NCBI RefSeq assembly: GCF_010747475.1 | Contig: NZ_VSLZ01000001.1 | Span: 1,116,001-1,180,000 of the forward strand | From: Halorussus sp. MSC15.2 | Lineage (GTDB): Archaea; Halobacteriota; Halobacteria; Halobacteriales; Haladaptataceae | Length of the DNA stretch: 64,000 nt | Direction: 5' to 3' | Shown here: positions 1 through 9,359 of the stretch, in pieces | Layout of the letters: the number at the start of each line of letters is the position of its first letter | Numbering within the stretch: position 1 is the first letter of the stretch | Notes under the pieces: generated by a model | Told to the model about the DNA's origin: nothing | Databases searched by the model: none | What the model saw: only the letters and a program-made list of their open reading frames with translations | Position numbers and translations under genes: made by a program

Positions 1-221
1 ACTTTCTGGCGGACCGCGGCGACCGGGTCTCGCACGTCCACGTCAACGACGCCCGCGAGGCCGCCGACGAACACGTCCCCACGGGGTCGGGGACGCTGGA
101 CTTCGAGACGGCGCTGGCACCGCTCCGCGGTGACTGGACGGGGACGGTCTCCGCGGAGGTGTACACCTTCGACTTCGACTATCTGGAACTCAGCGCCGAG
201 AAACTGGACGGCTACCTCTGA
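1..221 (+). CDS. sugar phosphate isomerase/epimerase family protein, C-terminal end (5' cut by window)
   Basis: Only the last 72 codons are present, reading from base 3 to the TGA at 219-221. The visible peptide contains VSHVHVNDA, then GSGTLDFETAL, then SAEVYTFDFDYLE and a short helical tail. This pattern (a histidine-rich strand, a G-G-x-L-D-F element, a glutamate near the end of a strand) is typical of the last strands of xylose-isomerase-like TIM barrels, where H and E bind a metal. The substrate cannot be inferred from this fragment. The family call is inference from a short segment. Confidence 0.6.
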   Translation, partial: FLADRGDRVSHVHVNDAREAADEHVPTGSGTLDFETALAPLRGDWTGTVSAEVYTFDFDYLELSAEKLDGYL

Positions 222-307
222 GTCGGGCACCGGATAGTTCTCCGAGTCCGGACCGGGACGTTGCCGGAGCGTCCGAGTTTATCAGGGGCGGCCCTGTACC
301 CGATACC

Positions 308-1267
308 ATGCGCGCAGTTCGCTATCACGAATACGGCGGCCCGGACGTACTCAGAGTCGAAGACGCGGAGCGACCCGACCCCGGTCGCAGGGAGGTACGC
401 GTCGAAGTTCGCGCCGCGGGCGTCAACCCGGTGGACACCTACTTCCGTGAAGGGAGCTACGAACCGCCCGAACTCCCGATGATACCGGGGTCGGACCTCG
501 CCGGTGTCGTGGACGCCGTGGGCGAGGACGTGGACGAGTTCGCCGAGGGCGACCGAGTGTTCGGCACGGGACTGGGCAACGACCGACAGGGGACCTACGC
601 CGAGTACGCGGTCGCGCCGACCGACCGCCTCGCGCACCTGCCCGAGAGCGTCGATTTCGAGGAGGGCGCGGCCGCCGCGCTCGTGGGCGTGACCGCGTGG
701 CGCGCGCTGGTGGACCACGCGGGTCTCGAACCCGCCGAGACGTGCCTCGTCCACGGCGGGTCGGGCGGCGTCGGTCACGTCGCGGTCCAACTCGCCGACG
801 CCGCGGGAGCGCACACTGTCACCACTGCGTCCGCGGAGTACCACGACCGACTCGAAGAACTGGGCGCGAACTCGCCCGTGGACTACGGCCGCGAGGACCT
901 CGCCGACGCCGTGGTCGAGGCGGCAGGCCGTCCCGACGTGATTCTGGACCACCGACTCGACGACTACCTCGACTTCGACGCCGAAGTCGGGACGCAGGGC
1001 GTCCGCGTCGTCGGCATCGGGAACACCCGACCCGCGGCCGGGTTCGAGAACATCGCGGCCGCTCGCGCACAGGAGATGACCCTCCAGTTGATGAGCATGT
1101 ACAACACGCCGGACATGTCGGCGGTCCTCCTGAAACTGGCGCGATTGCTGGAGTCGGGTGACCTCCGCCCGCACGTCTCGAAGCGCTACGACTTGGACGA
1201 GGCCGCCGCGGCCCAGAAGGCGGTCCTGCAGAACAGTTTCTTCGGGAAGTTGGTCGTCACGCCGTGA
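308..1267 (+). CDS. NADPH:quinone oxidoreductase-like medium-chain dehydrogenase
   Basis: A 319-residue protein of the zinc-independent medium-chain dehydrogenase/reductase superfamily (quinone oxidoreductase group). The N-terminal GroES-like domain (about residues 1-120) contains GVNPVDTYFREG and IPGSDLAGVVDAVGEDV. The Rossmann domain carries the nucleotide-binding stretch HGGSGGVGHVAVQLA near residue 150. The structural-zinc cysteine cluster of alcohol dehydrogenases is absent. It would reduce quinones or other enones with NADPH in the cytosol, possibly in redox stress defence. Length fits the family. The ATG at 308 is preferred because the protein starts MRAVRYHEYGGPD, a typical family N-terminus. 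It stands alone between unrelated genes. Confidence 0.85.
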   Translation: MRAVRYHEYGGPDVLRVEDAERPDPGRREVRVEVRAAGVNPVDTYFREGSYEPPELPMIPGSDLAGVVDAVGEDVDEFAEGDRVFGTGLGNDRQGTYAEYAVAPTDRLAHLPESVDFEEGAAAALVGVTAWRALVDHAGLEPAETCLVHGGSGGVGHVAVQLADAAGAHTVTTASAEYHDRLEELGANSPVDYGREDLADAVVEAAGRPDVILDHRLDDYLDFDAEVGTQGVRVVGIGNTRPAAGFENIAAARAQEMTLQLMSMYNTPDMSAVLLKLARLLESGDLRPHVSKRYDLDEAAAAQKAVLQNSFFGKLVVTP

Positions 1268-1508
1268 CGGACGTCGCTGCCGCGACTGTCTCGGCAGAGA
1301 ACGCCTGATTTCGTCCGTTCAACGTCCCATCCCGTTCTTAATGCTCGCGTTTCCGGCGCGAAATTCGCGTTCCGGCGGACGGATTCGCGTCCTCACCTTC
1401 TCCGCCGGTGTAAACTCGACTTAACCGCGGAACTGTTTCACGCCGATTGCAACGGACTCGACCCCTTTCCACTGGATAGCCCGTCGTCCGAGTCGCGGAA
1501 CGACAACC

Positions 1509-2273
1509 ATGACAGAGAACAATCGAGACGACGAGCGGCCGGAGGAGAGCATCGAAGCACTGACCGAGAATCTGGGCGGCGGGTCCGACTCGCGGCGCGG
1601 ATTCCTGAAGAAGGGAGCCACGGCGTCGGCGGCGGGTCTCGGACTGTCCGCAGGCGCAGGGAACGTCGCGGCATCGGGAGACGGAGACGAGACGACGACG
1701 CAGGCCGAGGGGCAGGACGAGGTCAACCCGGTCGCGGTGCTGAACTACGCGCTGGTCCTCGAACGCCTCGAAGCGACGTTCTACACTCGCGGACTAGAGG
1801 AGTTCAGCGAGGACGAAATCGAGAGTTCCGACATCGCGGGCAACTTCGGCGAGACGGTCCAGTCGTCGCTCTACGACCAACTCACGACGATTCGCGACCA
1901 CGAACAGTCTCACGTCGATTACCTCGTGAAGACCATCGAGAAGTTGGGCGGCGACCCGGTCTCGGCCGACCAAGTCAGCTTCGCGTTCCCGCTCGAAAGC
2001 CCGTCCGGGTTCATCAAGACGGGACAGACGCTCGAAACGACCGGCGTCTCGGCCTACGACGGCGCGATAAACCTGCTGAAGCAGGACAACCTGTTGACCG
2101 CCGCGGCCACGGTTGCCACGGTCGAGGGCCGCCACTCCGCGTATCTCAACGGTCTTACGGGGAAGTCGCCGTTCCCCCGAGCGTTCGACAACGCCAAACC
2201 GCCCGCGGAGATACTGCCGCTGGTCGCTCCGTTCGTGGAGGGCGACGTGAAGGAACTCCTCGAAATCGTGTAG
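1509..2273 (+). CDS. Tat-exported ferritin-like domain protein
   Basis: A 254-residue protein with a long acidic N-terminus followed by a twin-arginine signal (SRRGFLKKGATASAAGLGLSA, about residues 28-48), so the folded domain is probably exported. The rest is predicted helical with ferritin-like metal-ligand spacing: LERLEATFYTRGL near residue 83, DHEQSHVDYL in the middle, and VEGRHSAYLNG near the end, each supplying acidic and/or histidine residues. This matches the extracytoplasmic ferritin-like family (PF13668 type). The role is unproven; related proteins are seen in stress or surface contexts. The ATG at 1509 is chosen because it gives the complete Tat leader. Confidence 0.8.
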   Translation: MTENNRDDERPEESIEALTENLGGGSDSRRGFLKKGATASAAGLGLSAGAGNVAASGDGDETTTQAEGQDEVNPVAVLNYALVLERLEATFYTRGLEEFSEDEIESSDIAGNFGETVQSSLYDQLTTIRDHEQSHVDYLVKTIEKLGGDPVSADQVSFAFPLESPSGFIKTGQTLETTGVSAYDGAINLLKQDNLLTAAATVATVEGRHSAYLNGLTGKSPFPRAFDNAKPPAEILPLVAPFVEGDVKELLEIV

Positions 2274-2318
2274 GACGCGCTCGACGGTATCGGCGAGGTC
2301 GGCGATACTGGCCGTCGC

Positions 2319-3357
2319 TCAGATTTTCACCATGACCTTGACGGCGTCGCGCTGGTCCATCGCGCGGTACCCCTCGGGAACGCCGTCGAGTCCGACGGTC
2401 CTCGTGAAGACGGGCGAGGGGTCGAGGGTGCCCTGAAGCACGTCCGCCATCAAGTCGTCCACGTACGCGCGAACGGGGGGCGACCCCGCCTTCGAGTCCG
2501 ACGTTCTTCCCGAACGCGGTGTCGAGGAAGGCGGCCTCGTCCACGCCCGCCGGGACGCCGACGTAGCCGACGGTGCCGCCGGGCCGCGCGACCTGAAAGG
2601 CGGTGTCCATCGAGGACTCCGCGCCGACGCATTCGAGGACGTGGTTCGCGCCGCCGTAGGTGAGTTCGGTGACCTCCTCTACGGCCTCCTCGCCCCGCGC
2701 GCTCACGACCTCGGTCGCGCCGAACTCCTCGGCTATCTCCAACCGGTCCTCGTGGTGGCCCATGGCGATGATGCGCTCGGCACCGAGTCGCTTGGCGGCG
2801 AGCACGCCGCAGAGGCCGACCGCTCCGTCGCCGACCACGACCGCAGTGTCACCGGCTTCGACGCCCGCGCTCACCGCGGCGTGGTGACCCGTACACATGA
2901 CGTCCGTGAGCGGGAGGAGGGATTCGAGGACCGACTCGTCGTCCGCGTAGCGCTCGGGGACGCGGACGAGCGTGCCGTCGGCGTGGGGCGCGCGAATCTT
3001 CTCGCCCTGCGCGCCGGTGTTCTCGCCGCCCCAGCCAGCGCCGTTCTCGCAGGAGGTGTGGAGTCCCTTTCGACAGAACTCGCACTTCCCGCAGCTAATC
3101 GAGAACGGCGAGAACACGCGGTCGCCCGGCCGGACGTGGGTGACGTCCTCGCCGACCTCCTCAACGATGCCCATCGGTTCGTGACCGACCCGGCTCGGCG
3201 TCGGGTAGTCGCGCTCCCCGCGGTAGAACCAGAGGTCGGAACCGCAGATGGCGGTGTGGGTGACCCGGACGACGGCGTCCGTCGGCTCCTGAATCTCCGG
3301 GTCGGAAACTTCCTCTATCTCGATATCGCCTTCGCCGTGGAACACTGCGGCATCCAT
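2319..3357 (-). pseudogene. zinc-dependent alcohol dehydrogenase, broken by a 1-base insertion
   Basis: The start at 3357 gives MDAAVFHGEGDIEIEEV and a typical zinc alcohol dehydrogenase: CGSDLWFYRGERD and GHEPMGIVEEVG supply catalytic zinc ligands, CGKCEFCRKGLHTSC the four-cysteine structural zinc site, and GDGAVGLCGVLAAKRLGA the Rossmann fold. The frame is lost about residue 292. A run of six G (2475-2480 on the plus strand) has one base too many. With one base removed, the protein continues GGVAPVRAYVDDLM to AVKVMVKI and a TGA at 2319-2321, giving a normal 345 residues. Unrepaired, the frame runs on to 2155 as a basic nonsense tail. It may be a real mutation or a homopolymer sequencing error. 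A TATA-like box lies about 28 bases upstream (minus strand, about 3381-3389). Confidence 0.85.
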
Positions 3358-3672
3358 ACCTGCGCTTCCCGTGGAACGCTGAAAAAGCCGGGGTTCACGG
3401 TGGTCGTTGCTGGAGAACGACGCCGTCTCGACCCCGAACGACGACTGCGGTCGCGGGGAGACCCCGACGAAATCGCCGAGACGACGGTGGTTCTCTGCCG
3501 GGGTCTCCTCCAGGACTGCCGATTGGACGCTGCCCGGCTACACGAAGTCTTGAACGTTCGTCAAATTCCGCACTGTATCACGGTCGTTAAGAACAATTAT
3601 ACCGGCAAAAATCGTCTCACAGGTTACGAACCGTTTCACTTTTAGCCGTGGGTTCGATAGCGAGACTCACAC
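3358..3672. other. intergenic region between divergent adh and first NSS transporter
   Basis: This 315-base spacer holds the adh promoter at its left end and the transporter promoter at its right end, with the GGTTACGAACC palindrome at 3622-3632. A second AT-rich patch (AATTATACC, about 3594-3602) could be another promoter. No convincing small coding frame was seen. Confidence 0.6.
3622..3644 (+). promoter_or_regulatory. palindromic operator-like motif plus TATA-like box of first NSS transporter
   Basis: GGTTACGAACC (3622-3632) is an inverted repeat with a 3-base centre. Six bases later comes the TATA-like CTTTTA (3639-3644), about 30 bases before the ATG at 3673, which implies a very short leader. 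The reverse complement of the same motif sits before the second NSS gene (5250-5259). An operator role is inference. Confidence 0.5.
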
Positions 3673-5007
3673 ATGTCGGAACGAGAAACATGGACGAGTA
3701 GAATTGGATTTATCTTCGCCGCCGTCGGGAGCGCGGTGGGACTCGGGAACATCTGGTCGTTCCCGTTCCAGACCGCGGCGAACGGCGGTGCCGCGTTCCT
3801 CGTGGTCTACCTGTTGGCCGTGTTCCTCATCGGCTTCCCGACCATGATGGTCGAGTTCGTCATCGGTCGGCGCGGCGAGCGCAACCCCGTCGCCGCGTTC
3901 GAGAAAATCGGCTACGGGAACTGGTCGTTCGCCGGCGGACTCGGCGTGTTCTCCTCGCTGGTGACGCTGTCGTTCTACAGCGTCGTCGGCGGGTGGGTCC
4001 TCAGTTACATCGTCGGTAGCGCCACCGGCGCGTACTTCGGCGACGCGGGAGCGTACTTCGGGTCCATCGCCTCCGGTCCCACCGCCATCGCCGCGCACGC
4101 GGTGTTCATGCTCATCACCATCGGCATCGTCGCGTCGGGCGTCACCGACGGTATCGAGCGCGCCACGACGTTCATGATTCCCGCGATTCTGGTCCTCCTC
4201 GTCGGACTCGCCGCTTGGGCGACGACGCTCGAAGGGGCCACGGCGGGGTACGCGTTCTACCTCTCGCCGGACTTCGGCGTCATCGCGGACAACTTCTGGT
4301 CCATCGTCCCGCCCGCCATGGGGCAGGCGTTCTTCACGCTCTCGCTCGGATTCAGCGTGATGATAGCCTACTCCTCGTACCTCGGCCGCGACGATAGCCT
4401 CCCGGCCGACGGCGGTGCCATCGTCGTCGTCAACACGTTCGTGGCGCTCCTCGCCGGGTTCGTCGTCTTCCCCATCCTGTTCGCCACGGGCGGCGCGGGC
4501 GGTGCGGGCGGCGGTGCCGGGACGGCGTTCGTCGCCCTCGCGGGTGCGTTCGGTAACCTCCCCGCGGGCGGTATCATCGGCTTCGTCTTCTTCGCCGTGC
4601 TGCTGTTCGCGGCGCTCTCCAGTTCCATCAGCCTGCTGGAAGTGCCGGTGTCGTACATCTCCGAGAACTACGGGTACAGTCGGGCCACCACCGCGGTGGC
4701 GATGGGCGCGACCATCGCTCTCGTCGGCGTCCCCGCGACGTTCGGCACGTCGTGGCTCGGATTCTACAACGACGTGGTGTTCAAGTTCCTCCTCCCCGTC
4801 GCCGTCCTCCTGCTCGCCGTCTTCGTCGGTTGGGTCGCCGACACGGAAGCGGTGGACGAACTGGGTCGAGGCTCCACGTTCGGCGAGTCGTTCACCACGG
4901 CGTGGCTCTGGTGGGTCCGCGTCGTCGTCCCATTCGCCGTCATCGTGACCCTCTACCTCGGCATCACGGCCCTCTACGAGGGTATCACCACGGGAGCCTA
5001 CTTCTAG
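3673..5007 (+). CDS. sodium-dependent transporter, neurotransmitter:sodium symporter (NSS/SNF) family
   Basis: A 444-residue polytopic membrane protein. Its first membrane helix carries the NSS signature AAVGSAVGLGNIWSFPF, where the unwound helix binds sodium and substrate in LeuT-type transporters. Other family segments are GGAAFLVVYL, EFVIGRRGERNP, LSFYSVVGGWVL, TLSLGFSVMIAYSSYLG and the Ser-rich ALSSSISLLEVPVSY. Bacterial members (LeuT, MhsT) import amino acids with sodium; the substrate here is unknown. It is followed after 291 bases by a clear paralogue, so the pair arose by duplication. A glycine-rich loop (GGAGGAGGGAGTAF) precedes helix 8. Confidence 0.92.
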   Translation: MSERETWTSRIGFIFAAVGSAVGLGNIWSFPFQTAANGGAAFLVVYLLAVFLIGFPTMMVEFVIGRRGERNPVAAFEKIGYGNWSFAGGLGVFSSLVTLSFYSVVGGWVLSYIVGSATGAYFGDAGAYFGSIASGPTAIAAHAVFMLITIGIVASGVTDGIERATTFMIPAILVLLVGLAAWATTLEGATAGYAFYLSPDFGVIADNFWSIVPPAMGQAFFTLSLGFSVMIAYSSYLGRDDSLPADGGAIVVVNTFVALLAGFVVFPILFATGGAGGAGGGAGTAFVALAGAFGNLPAGGIIGFVFFAVLLFAALSSSISLLEVPVSYISENYGYSRATTAVAMGATIALVGVPATFGTSWLGFYNDVVFKFLLPVAVLLLAVFVGWVADTEAVDELGRGSTFGESFTTAWLWWVRVVVPFAVIVTLYLGITALYEGITTGAYF

Positions 5008-5298
5008 GGCCGACGCGCCTCGGCTCTCGAACGCGGCGTCATTCCCCGAACTCGACTATTTTCGCGGCGCTCGCCGATTCGACTCGACTACCGATGGCTC
5101 TCCGCGAGTTCTGGTTACGAATCGTAGATTAAAAGCCGAGTATCGGCGTCGGAATCTATACTTCTTCAGATGGACTCCAGTTTGTCGCCCACTCGATTAC
5201 AGAGAACTACCGAATTACGCCGGAAAGAGCATCATATTTCCGAATTAACGGTTCGTAACTCGAAACCCTCTTATGGCCGTGTGGGCGAGTGTGTCGCA
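5008..5298. other. intergenic region between the two NSS genes, with two promoter-like elements
   Basis: Contains TACGAATCGTA (5116-5126), an 11-base inverted repeat, followed at once by an AT-rich ATTAAAAG (5128-5135), and 120 bases later a second motif/TATA pair (5250-5275). No separate gene was seen. The frame upstream of 5299 is open back to 5170, but I do not regard it as coding. Confidence 0.5.
5250..5275 (+). promoter_or_regulatory. operator-like motif plus TATA-like box of second NSS transporter
   Basis: GGTTCGTAAC (5250-5259) is the reverse complement of GGTTACGAAC before the first NSS gene. A TATA-like CTTATG (5270-5275) lies 26 bases before the ATG at 5299, as in leaderless haloarchaeal promoters. 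This supports ATG 5299 over the upstream in-frame ATG at 5170. Confidence 0.5.
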
Positions 5299-6639
5299 AT
5301 GACACGCGAATCGTGGCGCACGCGACTCGGCTTCATCCTCGCCGCAGTCGGCAGCGCCGTCGGCTTAGGTAACGTCTGGCGGTTTCCGTGGATGACCGCA
5401 GAGAACGGCGGAAGCGCGTTTCTGGTGGTGTACCTCGCGATTATCCTGCTGGTCGGCGTCCCCGGCCTGCTCGCGGAGTTCGTCATCGGGCGGCGCTCCC
5501 AGCGCAACCCAGCGGGCGCGCTCTACAGGCTCTCTTCGGGGTCGAAGTCGTGGGGCGCGGTCGGTCTCTTCGGCGTCGTGACCGCGGTCGTCCTGCTGTC
5601 GTTCTACAGCGTCGTCGGCGGGTGGATTCTCCGATACTTCCTCGCCAGTTTCACCGGCGCGTACTTCGGGTCGCCCGGCCAGTACTTCGGGGCCATCGAC
5701 TTCGGTCTCCCGGCGGTCGGCTTCCACGTCGGCTTTCTCGCGCTCACGGCGTTAGTCGTGGTCGGGGGTATCCGGGACGGCATCGAGCGAGCGACGAAAG
5801 TCATGATGCCCGCGATAATCGTCCTGCTCGTCGCACTGGCAGGGTGGGCGGTCACTCGACCCGGCGCGGGCGCGGGCCTGTCGTTCTACCTCGACTTCGA
5901 CGGGGCCTACCTCCGAGCCAACTTCTTCGACGTGCTGGGCGCGGCGGCGGGACAGGCGCTGTTCACGCTCTCGCTCGGCGTCGGCACGATGATAACCTAC
6001 GCCTCGTATCTGGGCGACGACCACAACCTCGCGTCCGACGGGAGCCTCATCGCGGTGCTGAACACCGGCGTCGGGGTTCTCGCGGGGTTCGTCGTCTTCC
6101 CGCTCCTGTTCGCGACGGTGGGCGAACTGACTGGTCCGGCCGCGGCGGGCGGCGGTCCCGGCGCGCTGTTCGTGAGTCTCGCCGGTGCGTTCTCCCAACT
6201 CCCCTTCGGCCAACCGCTCGCGGTCGTCTTCTTCGGCGTCATCGTCCTCGCGGCGCTGTCGTCGTCCATCAGCATGCTCGAAATCCCGGTGGCCTACCTC
6301 GTGGACGAGTTCGGACTGGAGCGCCGGACCGCGACCGCCACGCTGACGTGTCTCGTTCTGGTGACCGGGTCGGCCAACGCGCTGAACCCCGGTCTGTTCG
6401 GCTTCGTGGCGGGGACGCTCGTGGACCTGATGCTGACCACGGGTCTCGCGGGGTTCCTCGTGTTCGTCGGGTGGGTCCTCGGCAAGGACGCCGTGACCGA
6501 GTTCTCGTCGGGCGCGGGGTCGCGCGTCCGGTCGCTCGGCCCGGCGTGGCTCTGGTCGGTCAGGACGATTCTGCCGCTGTTCCTGCTCGGCACGCTCGCG
6601 GTGAACCTGCTGGCGCTCGCGGGCGTCTCGCTGTTCTGA
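5299..6639 (+). CDS. sodium-dependent transporter, NSS/SNF family (paralogue of preceding gene)
   Basis: A 446-residue NSS symporter closely related to the upstream gene. Shared segments include AAVGSAVGLGNVWRFPW, EFVIGRRSQRNP, LLSFYSVVGGWIL, FTLSLGVGTMITYASYLG and ALSSSISMLEIPVAYL. Tryptophan replaces serine after the first-helix NVW, and there are differences around the substrate site, so specificity may differ. The frame is open upstream to an ATG at 5170, but those extra 43 residues (basic, no family match) are not membrane-like, and a promoter sits 26 bases before 5299. The start at 5299 is therefore chosen. Confidence 0.92.
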   Translation: MTRESWRTRLGFILAAVGSAVGLGNVWRFPWMTAENGGSAFLVVYLAIILLVGVPGLLAEFVIGRRSQRNPAGALYRLSSGSKSWGAVGLFGVVTAVVLLSFYSVVGGWILRYFLASFTGAYFGSPGQYFGAIDFGLPAVGFHVGFLALTALVVVGGIRDGIERATKVMMPAIIVLLVALAGWAVTRPGAGAGLSFYLDFDGAYLRANFFDVLGAAAGQALFTLSLGVGTMITYASYLGDDHNLASDGSLIAVLNTGVGVLAGFVVFPLLFATVGELTGPAAAGGGPGALFVSLAGAFSQLPFGQPLAVVFFGVIVLAALSSSISMLEIPVAYLVDEFGLERRTATATLTCLVLVTGSANALNPGLFGFVAGTLVDLMLTTGLAGFLVFVGWVLGKDAVTEFSSGAGSRVRSLGPAWLWSVRTILPLFLLGTLAVNLLALAGVSLF

Positions 6640-6754
6640 GAACCCGAACCTCTTTCCTGCTTAGTACTGATTCCGCGCTTTGTTCCTCTACCGTCCTCGA
6701 CAGCGCCGAGCGTGACGAACCACTAAGTCCGTCCGTGGGCAACGCTAGCAGGCG

Positions 6755-7690
6755 ATGGATACCACCAAACAGCTCTACGAACAGGAGGCGACCGGGTGGA
6801 AGCGCGGCCTGTACGACGACATCCAGCGGACGTTCCGCGCGCCGGTGGTCAACTGGATATTCCGGACGCTGATGGCGAATCGCCCGGAGTTCCTCCGATA
6901 TCTCTGGGGGCAGGTGAAACCCGTATTCCAGACGCGGGCCTTCGGTCGATACACGGTTCAGTATCGAGACGCGGTCCTCTCGGCGGTGGAAAGCGAGGGG
7001 GCGATTCCGCGGTTCCGCCGCGAGGAGGTGGACGTCCGACCGGCCGAGTATCGCGAGCTACGCGGCCAAATCGCCACTTTCGACGTCGTCGCCCCGCGGC
7101 TCGCGCTGCTCTTCGAACTCGCCGACCGCCTGCTGCACGACGACCCCGTCGGCGAGGAGTGGGGCGGCGAGGCGTCAGCGGGCGACGACGCCGAGGACGA
7201 AGACCGACGCCGAGACGCCGGGCGAGCGGCCACCGCCCCGCTTCCGGCGTGGCTCGACGCCGACCGCGGACTGTCACCCACGCTCGGTACCGCGGACGAA
7301 CTCGACGGGGACGCCGCCACCGCCGTCTCGGAAATCGAGGCGTTCCACGGTCTCGGCGACACGCTCCCGAGCGTCTATCGGTGTCTAGTCCAGTGGCCGG
7401 GGTATCTCACCGCGGCGTGGCCCGAGTCGAAACCCCTGCTGGAGTCCGACGGGTTCGAGGAGGGGCACGAGCGCGCCGACGAACTCACCGCCGAGTTCGT
7501 CTCCCGGCTTCCCTACGCCCCGCGACTCCGCCCTGAGGACCTGCGTCGCCGGGGGATGGACGACGAGGCCGTCGAAGACGTACAGCGACTGTTCCGCCGC
7601 TTCGACACGGGACCCGTCGAGACGGTCCTGCCCGCCATCGCGCTCCACGCGGAGACTGTCGGGGCCGCCGGGCGGCGCGAGTGGGACTGA
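6755..7690 (+). CDS. DehI-like halocarboxylic acid dehalogenase family protein
   Basis: A 311-residue all-helical protein resembling the DehI group of 2-haloacid dehalogenases. It has two related halves: FRAPVVNWIFRTLMANRPEFLRYLWGQ near residues 30-56 and LPSVYRCLVQWPGYLTAAWPE near residues 207-227, the internal repeat that defines DehI-type proteins. In characterised DehI, an aspartate activates water to displace halide from both D- and L-haloacids. I cannot confirm the catalytic residue here. A low-complexity acidic linker (about residues 130-155) separates the halves. Many haloarchaea carry such proteins without known haloacid growth, so the real substrate may differ. No obvious operon partner. 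Confidence 0.75.
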   Translation: MDTTKQLYEQEATGWKRGLYDDIQRTFRAPVVNWIFRTLMANRPEFLRYLWGQVKPVFQTRAFGRYTVQYRDAVLSAVESEGAIPRFRREEVDVRPAEYRELRGQIATFDVVAPRLALLFELADRLLHDDPVGEEWGGEASAGDDAEDEDRRRDAGRAATAPLPAWLDADRGLSPTLGTADELDGDAATAVSEIEAFHGLGDTLPSVYRCLVQWPGYLTAAWPESKPLLESDGFEEGHERADELTAEFVSRLPYAPRLRPEDLRRRGMDDEAVEDVQRLFRRFDTGPVETVLPAIALHAETVGAAGRREWD

Positions 7691-7803
7691 CGGCGACGAC
7701 CGCGGAGTCGGTTCCACAGCGGCCGAACCTGATTTTAGCAACGCTTTTCCCGCCCGTAGTACTCAAATCGCCTAATGAGTAGCCATCGGAGGGTTCGACG
7801 AGC

Positions 7804-9354
7804 ATGACGATGGAAGACAAGATAGACGAACTCCGCGAACTACGCGAAGAGGCCCTGCAGGGCGGCGGCGAGGAGCGAATCGAGGCCCAACACGACAAGG
7901 GGAAGATGACCGCGCGCGAGCGCATCGACTACTTCCTCGACGACGGCACGTTCAACGAGTTCGACCAGCTTCGAACCCACCGGAGCCACAACTTCGGCAT
8001 GGAGGAGAAACAGGTCAAGGGCGACGGCGTGGTGACGGGGTACGGCGAGGTCAACGGTCGGAAGACGTTCGTCTTCGCCCACGACTTCACCGTCTTCGGC
8101 GGGTCGCTCGGCGAGGTGTTCGCCGAGAAGGTCTGCAAGGTGATGGACAAGGCGATGGAGGTCGGCGCGCCGGTTATCGGTCTCAACGACTCGGCCGGGG
8201 CGCGGATTCAGGAGGGCGTCTCGTCGCTCGCCGGGTACGCTGAAATCTTCCGGCGCAACACCGAGGCCTCCGGCGTCATCCCCCAGATTTCGGCCATCAT
8301 GGGACCGTGTGCCGGGGGCGCGGTCTACTCGCCCGCCATCACGGACTTCATCTTCATGGTGGAGGACACCAGCCACATGTTCATCACCGGCCCGGACGTC
8401 ATCGAGACGGTCACGGGCGAGCAGGTGACATTCGAGGAACTGGGCGGCGCGAAGACCCACGAATCGACCTCCGGCGTCTCGCACTTCTCGGAACCCTCCG
8501 AGAAGGATGCCCTCGACGACATCCGACGCCTGCTGTCGTACGTCCCCCAGAACAACGTCGAGGACCCGCCGCGGGTCGAACCGTGGGACGACCCCGAGCG
8601 ACGCGACGAGGAACTGACGAACGTCGTCCCCGACGAACCGAAGAAGCCCTACGACATGACCCGCGTCATCGACGGCGTGGTGGACGAAGACTCCTTCTTC
8701 GAGGTGCAGGAGGGGTACGCCAAGAACATGGTCATCGGCTTCGCGCGACTCGACGGGCGGTCGGTCGGGGTCGTCGCCAACCAACCGCGAGTCAACGCCG
8801 GGACGCTGGACATCGAGGCCTCCGAGAAGGCCGCCCGGTTCGTCCGGTTCTGCGACTCGTTCAACATCCCCATCACGACGTTCGTGGACGTGCCCGGGTT
8901 CATGCCCGGTACCGACCAAGAGCACGGCGGCATCATCCGTCACGGCGCGAAACTGCTGTACGCCTACTCCGAGGCCACCGTGCCGCTGATGACGGTCATC
9001 ACCCGGAAGGCCTACGGCGGGGCCTACGACGTGATGGCCTCCAAGCACATCGGCGCGGACGTCAACTACGCGTGGCCGACCGCCGAAATCGCGGTGATGG
9101 GTCCGAAGGGCGCGGTCAACATCCTCTACGACGACGAACTCGCCGAGGCCGAGGACCCCGAGGCCCGCCGCGAGGAACTCATCGACGAGTACCGCGACCA
9201 GTTCGCCAACCCCTACACGGTCGCGGACCTCGGCTACGTGGACGACGTGCTCGAACCGCAGGACACTCGCCCGCGCCTCATCGACGACTTAGAGATGCTG
9301 TCGAGCAAGCGCGACGAGCAACCCGACAAGAAACACGGGAACATCCCGCTCTGA
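7804..9354 (+). CDS. pccB: propionyl-CoA/acyl-CoA carboxylase, carboxyltransferase (beta) subunit
   Basis: A 516-residue carboxyltransferase of the PccB/AccD type. It moves the carboxyl group from carboxybiotin to propionyl-CoA (and perhaps acetyl-CoA), giving methylmalonyl-CoA. Recognisable elements are [32 protein letters not shown], the oxyanion-hole stretch [16 protein letters not shown] (about residue 169), and in the C-terminal half [28 protein letters not shown] and [11 protein letters not shown]. Two ATGs lie close together at 7804 and 7810; the first is used. The gene ends 5 bases before the small pccX gene. The biotin carboxylase partner pccA lies 8.4 kb downstream. Confidence 0.93.
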   Translation: MTMEDKIDELRELREEALQGGGEERIEAQHDKGKMTARERIDYFLDDGTFNEFDQLRTHRSHNFGMEEKQVKGDGVVTGYGEVNGRKTFVFAHDFTVFGGSLGEVFAEKVCKVMDKAMEVGAPVIGLNDSAGARIQEGVSSLAGYAEIFRRNTEASGVIPQISAIMGPCAGGAVYSPAITDFIFMVEDTSHMFITGPDVIETVTGEQVTFEELGGAKTHESTSGVSHFSEPSEKDALDDIRRLLSYVPQNNVEDPPRVEPWDDPERRDEELTNVVPDEPKKPYDMTRVIDGVVDEDSFFEVQEGYAKNMVIGFARLDGRSVGVVANQPRVNAGTLDIEASEKAARFVRFCDSFNIPITTFVDVPGFMPGTDQEHGGIIRHGAKLLYAYSEATVPLMTVITRKAYGGAYDVMASKHIGADVNYAWPTAEIAVMGPKGAVNILYDDELAEAEDPEARREELIDEYRDQFANPYTVADLGYVDDVLEPQDTRPRLIDDLEMLSSKRDEQPDKKHGNIPL

Positions 9355-9359
9355 GACCC

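Noticed and set aside
5170-5298. 43-residue N-terminal extension of the second NSS transporter
   Set aside because: A promoter-like pair lies 26 bases before ATG 5299, the extension is basic and the family starts at MTRESW.
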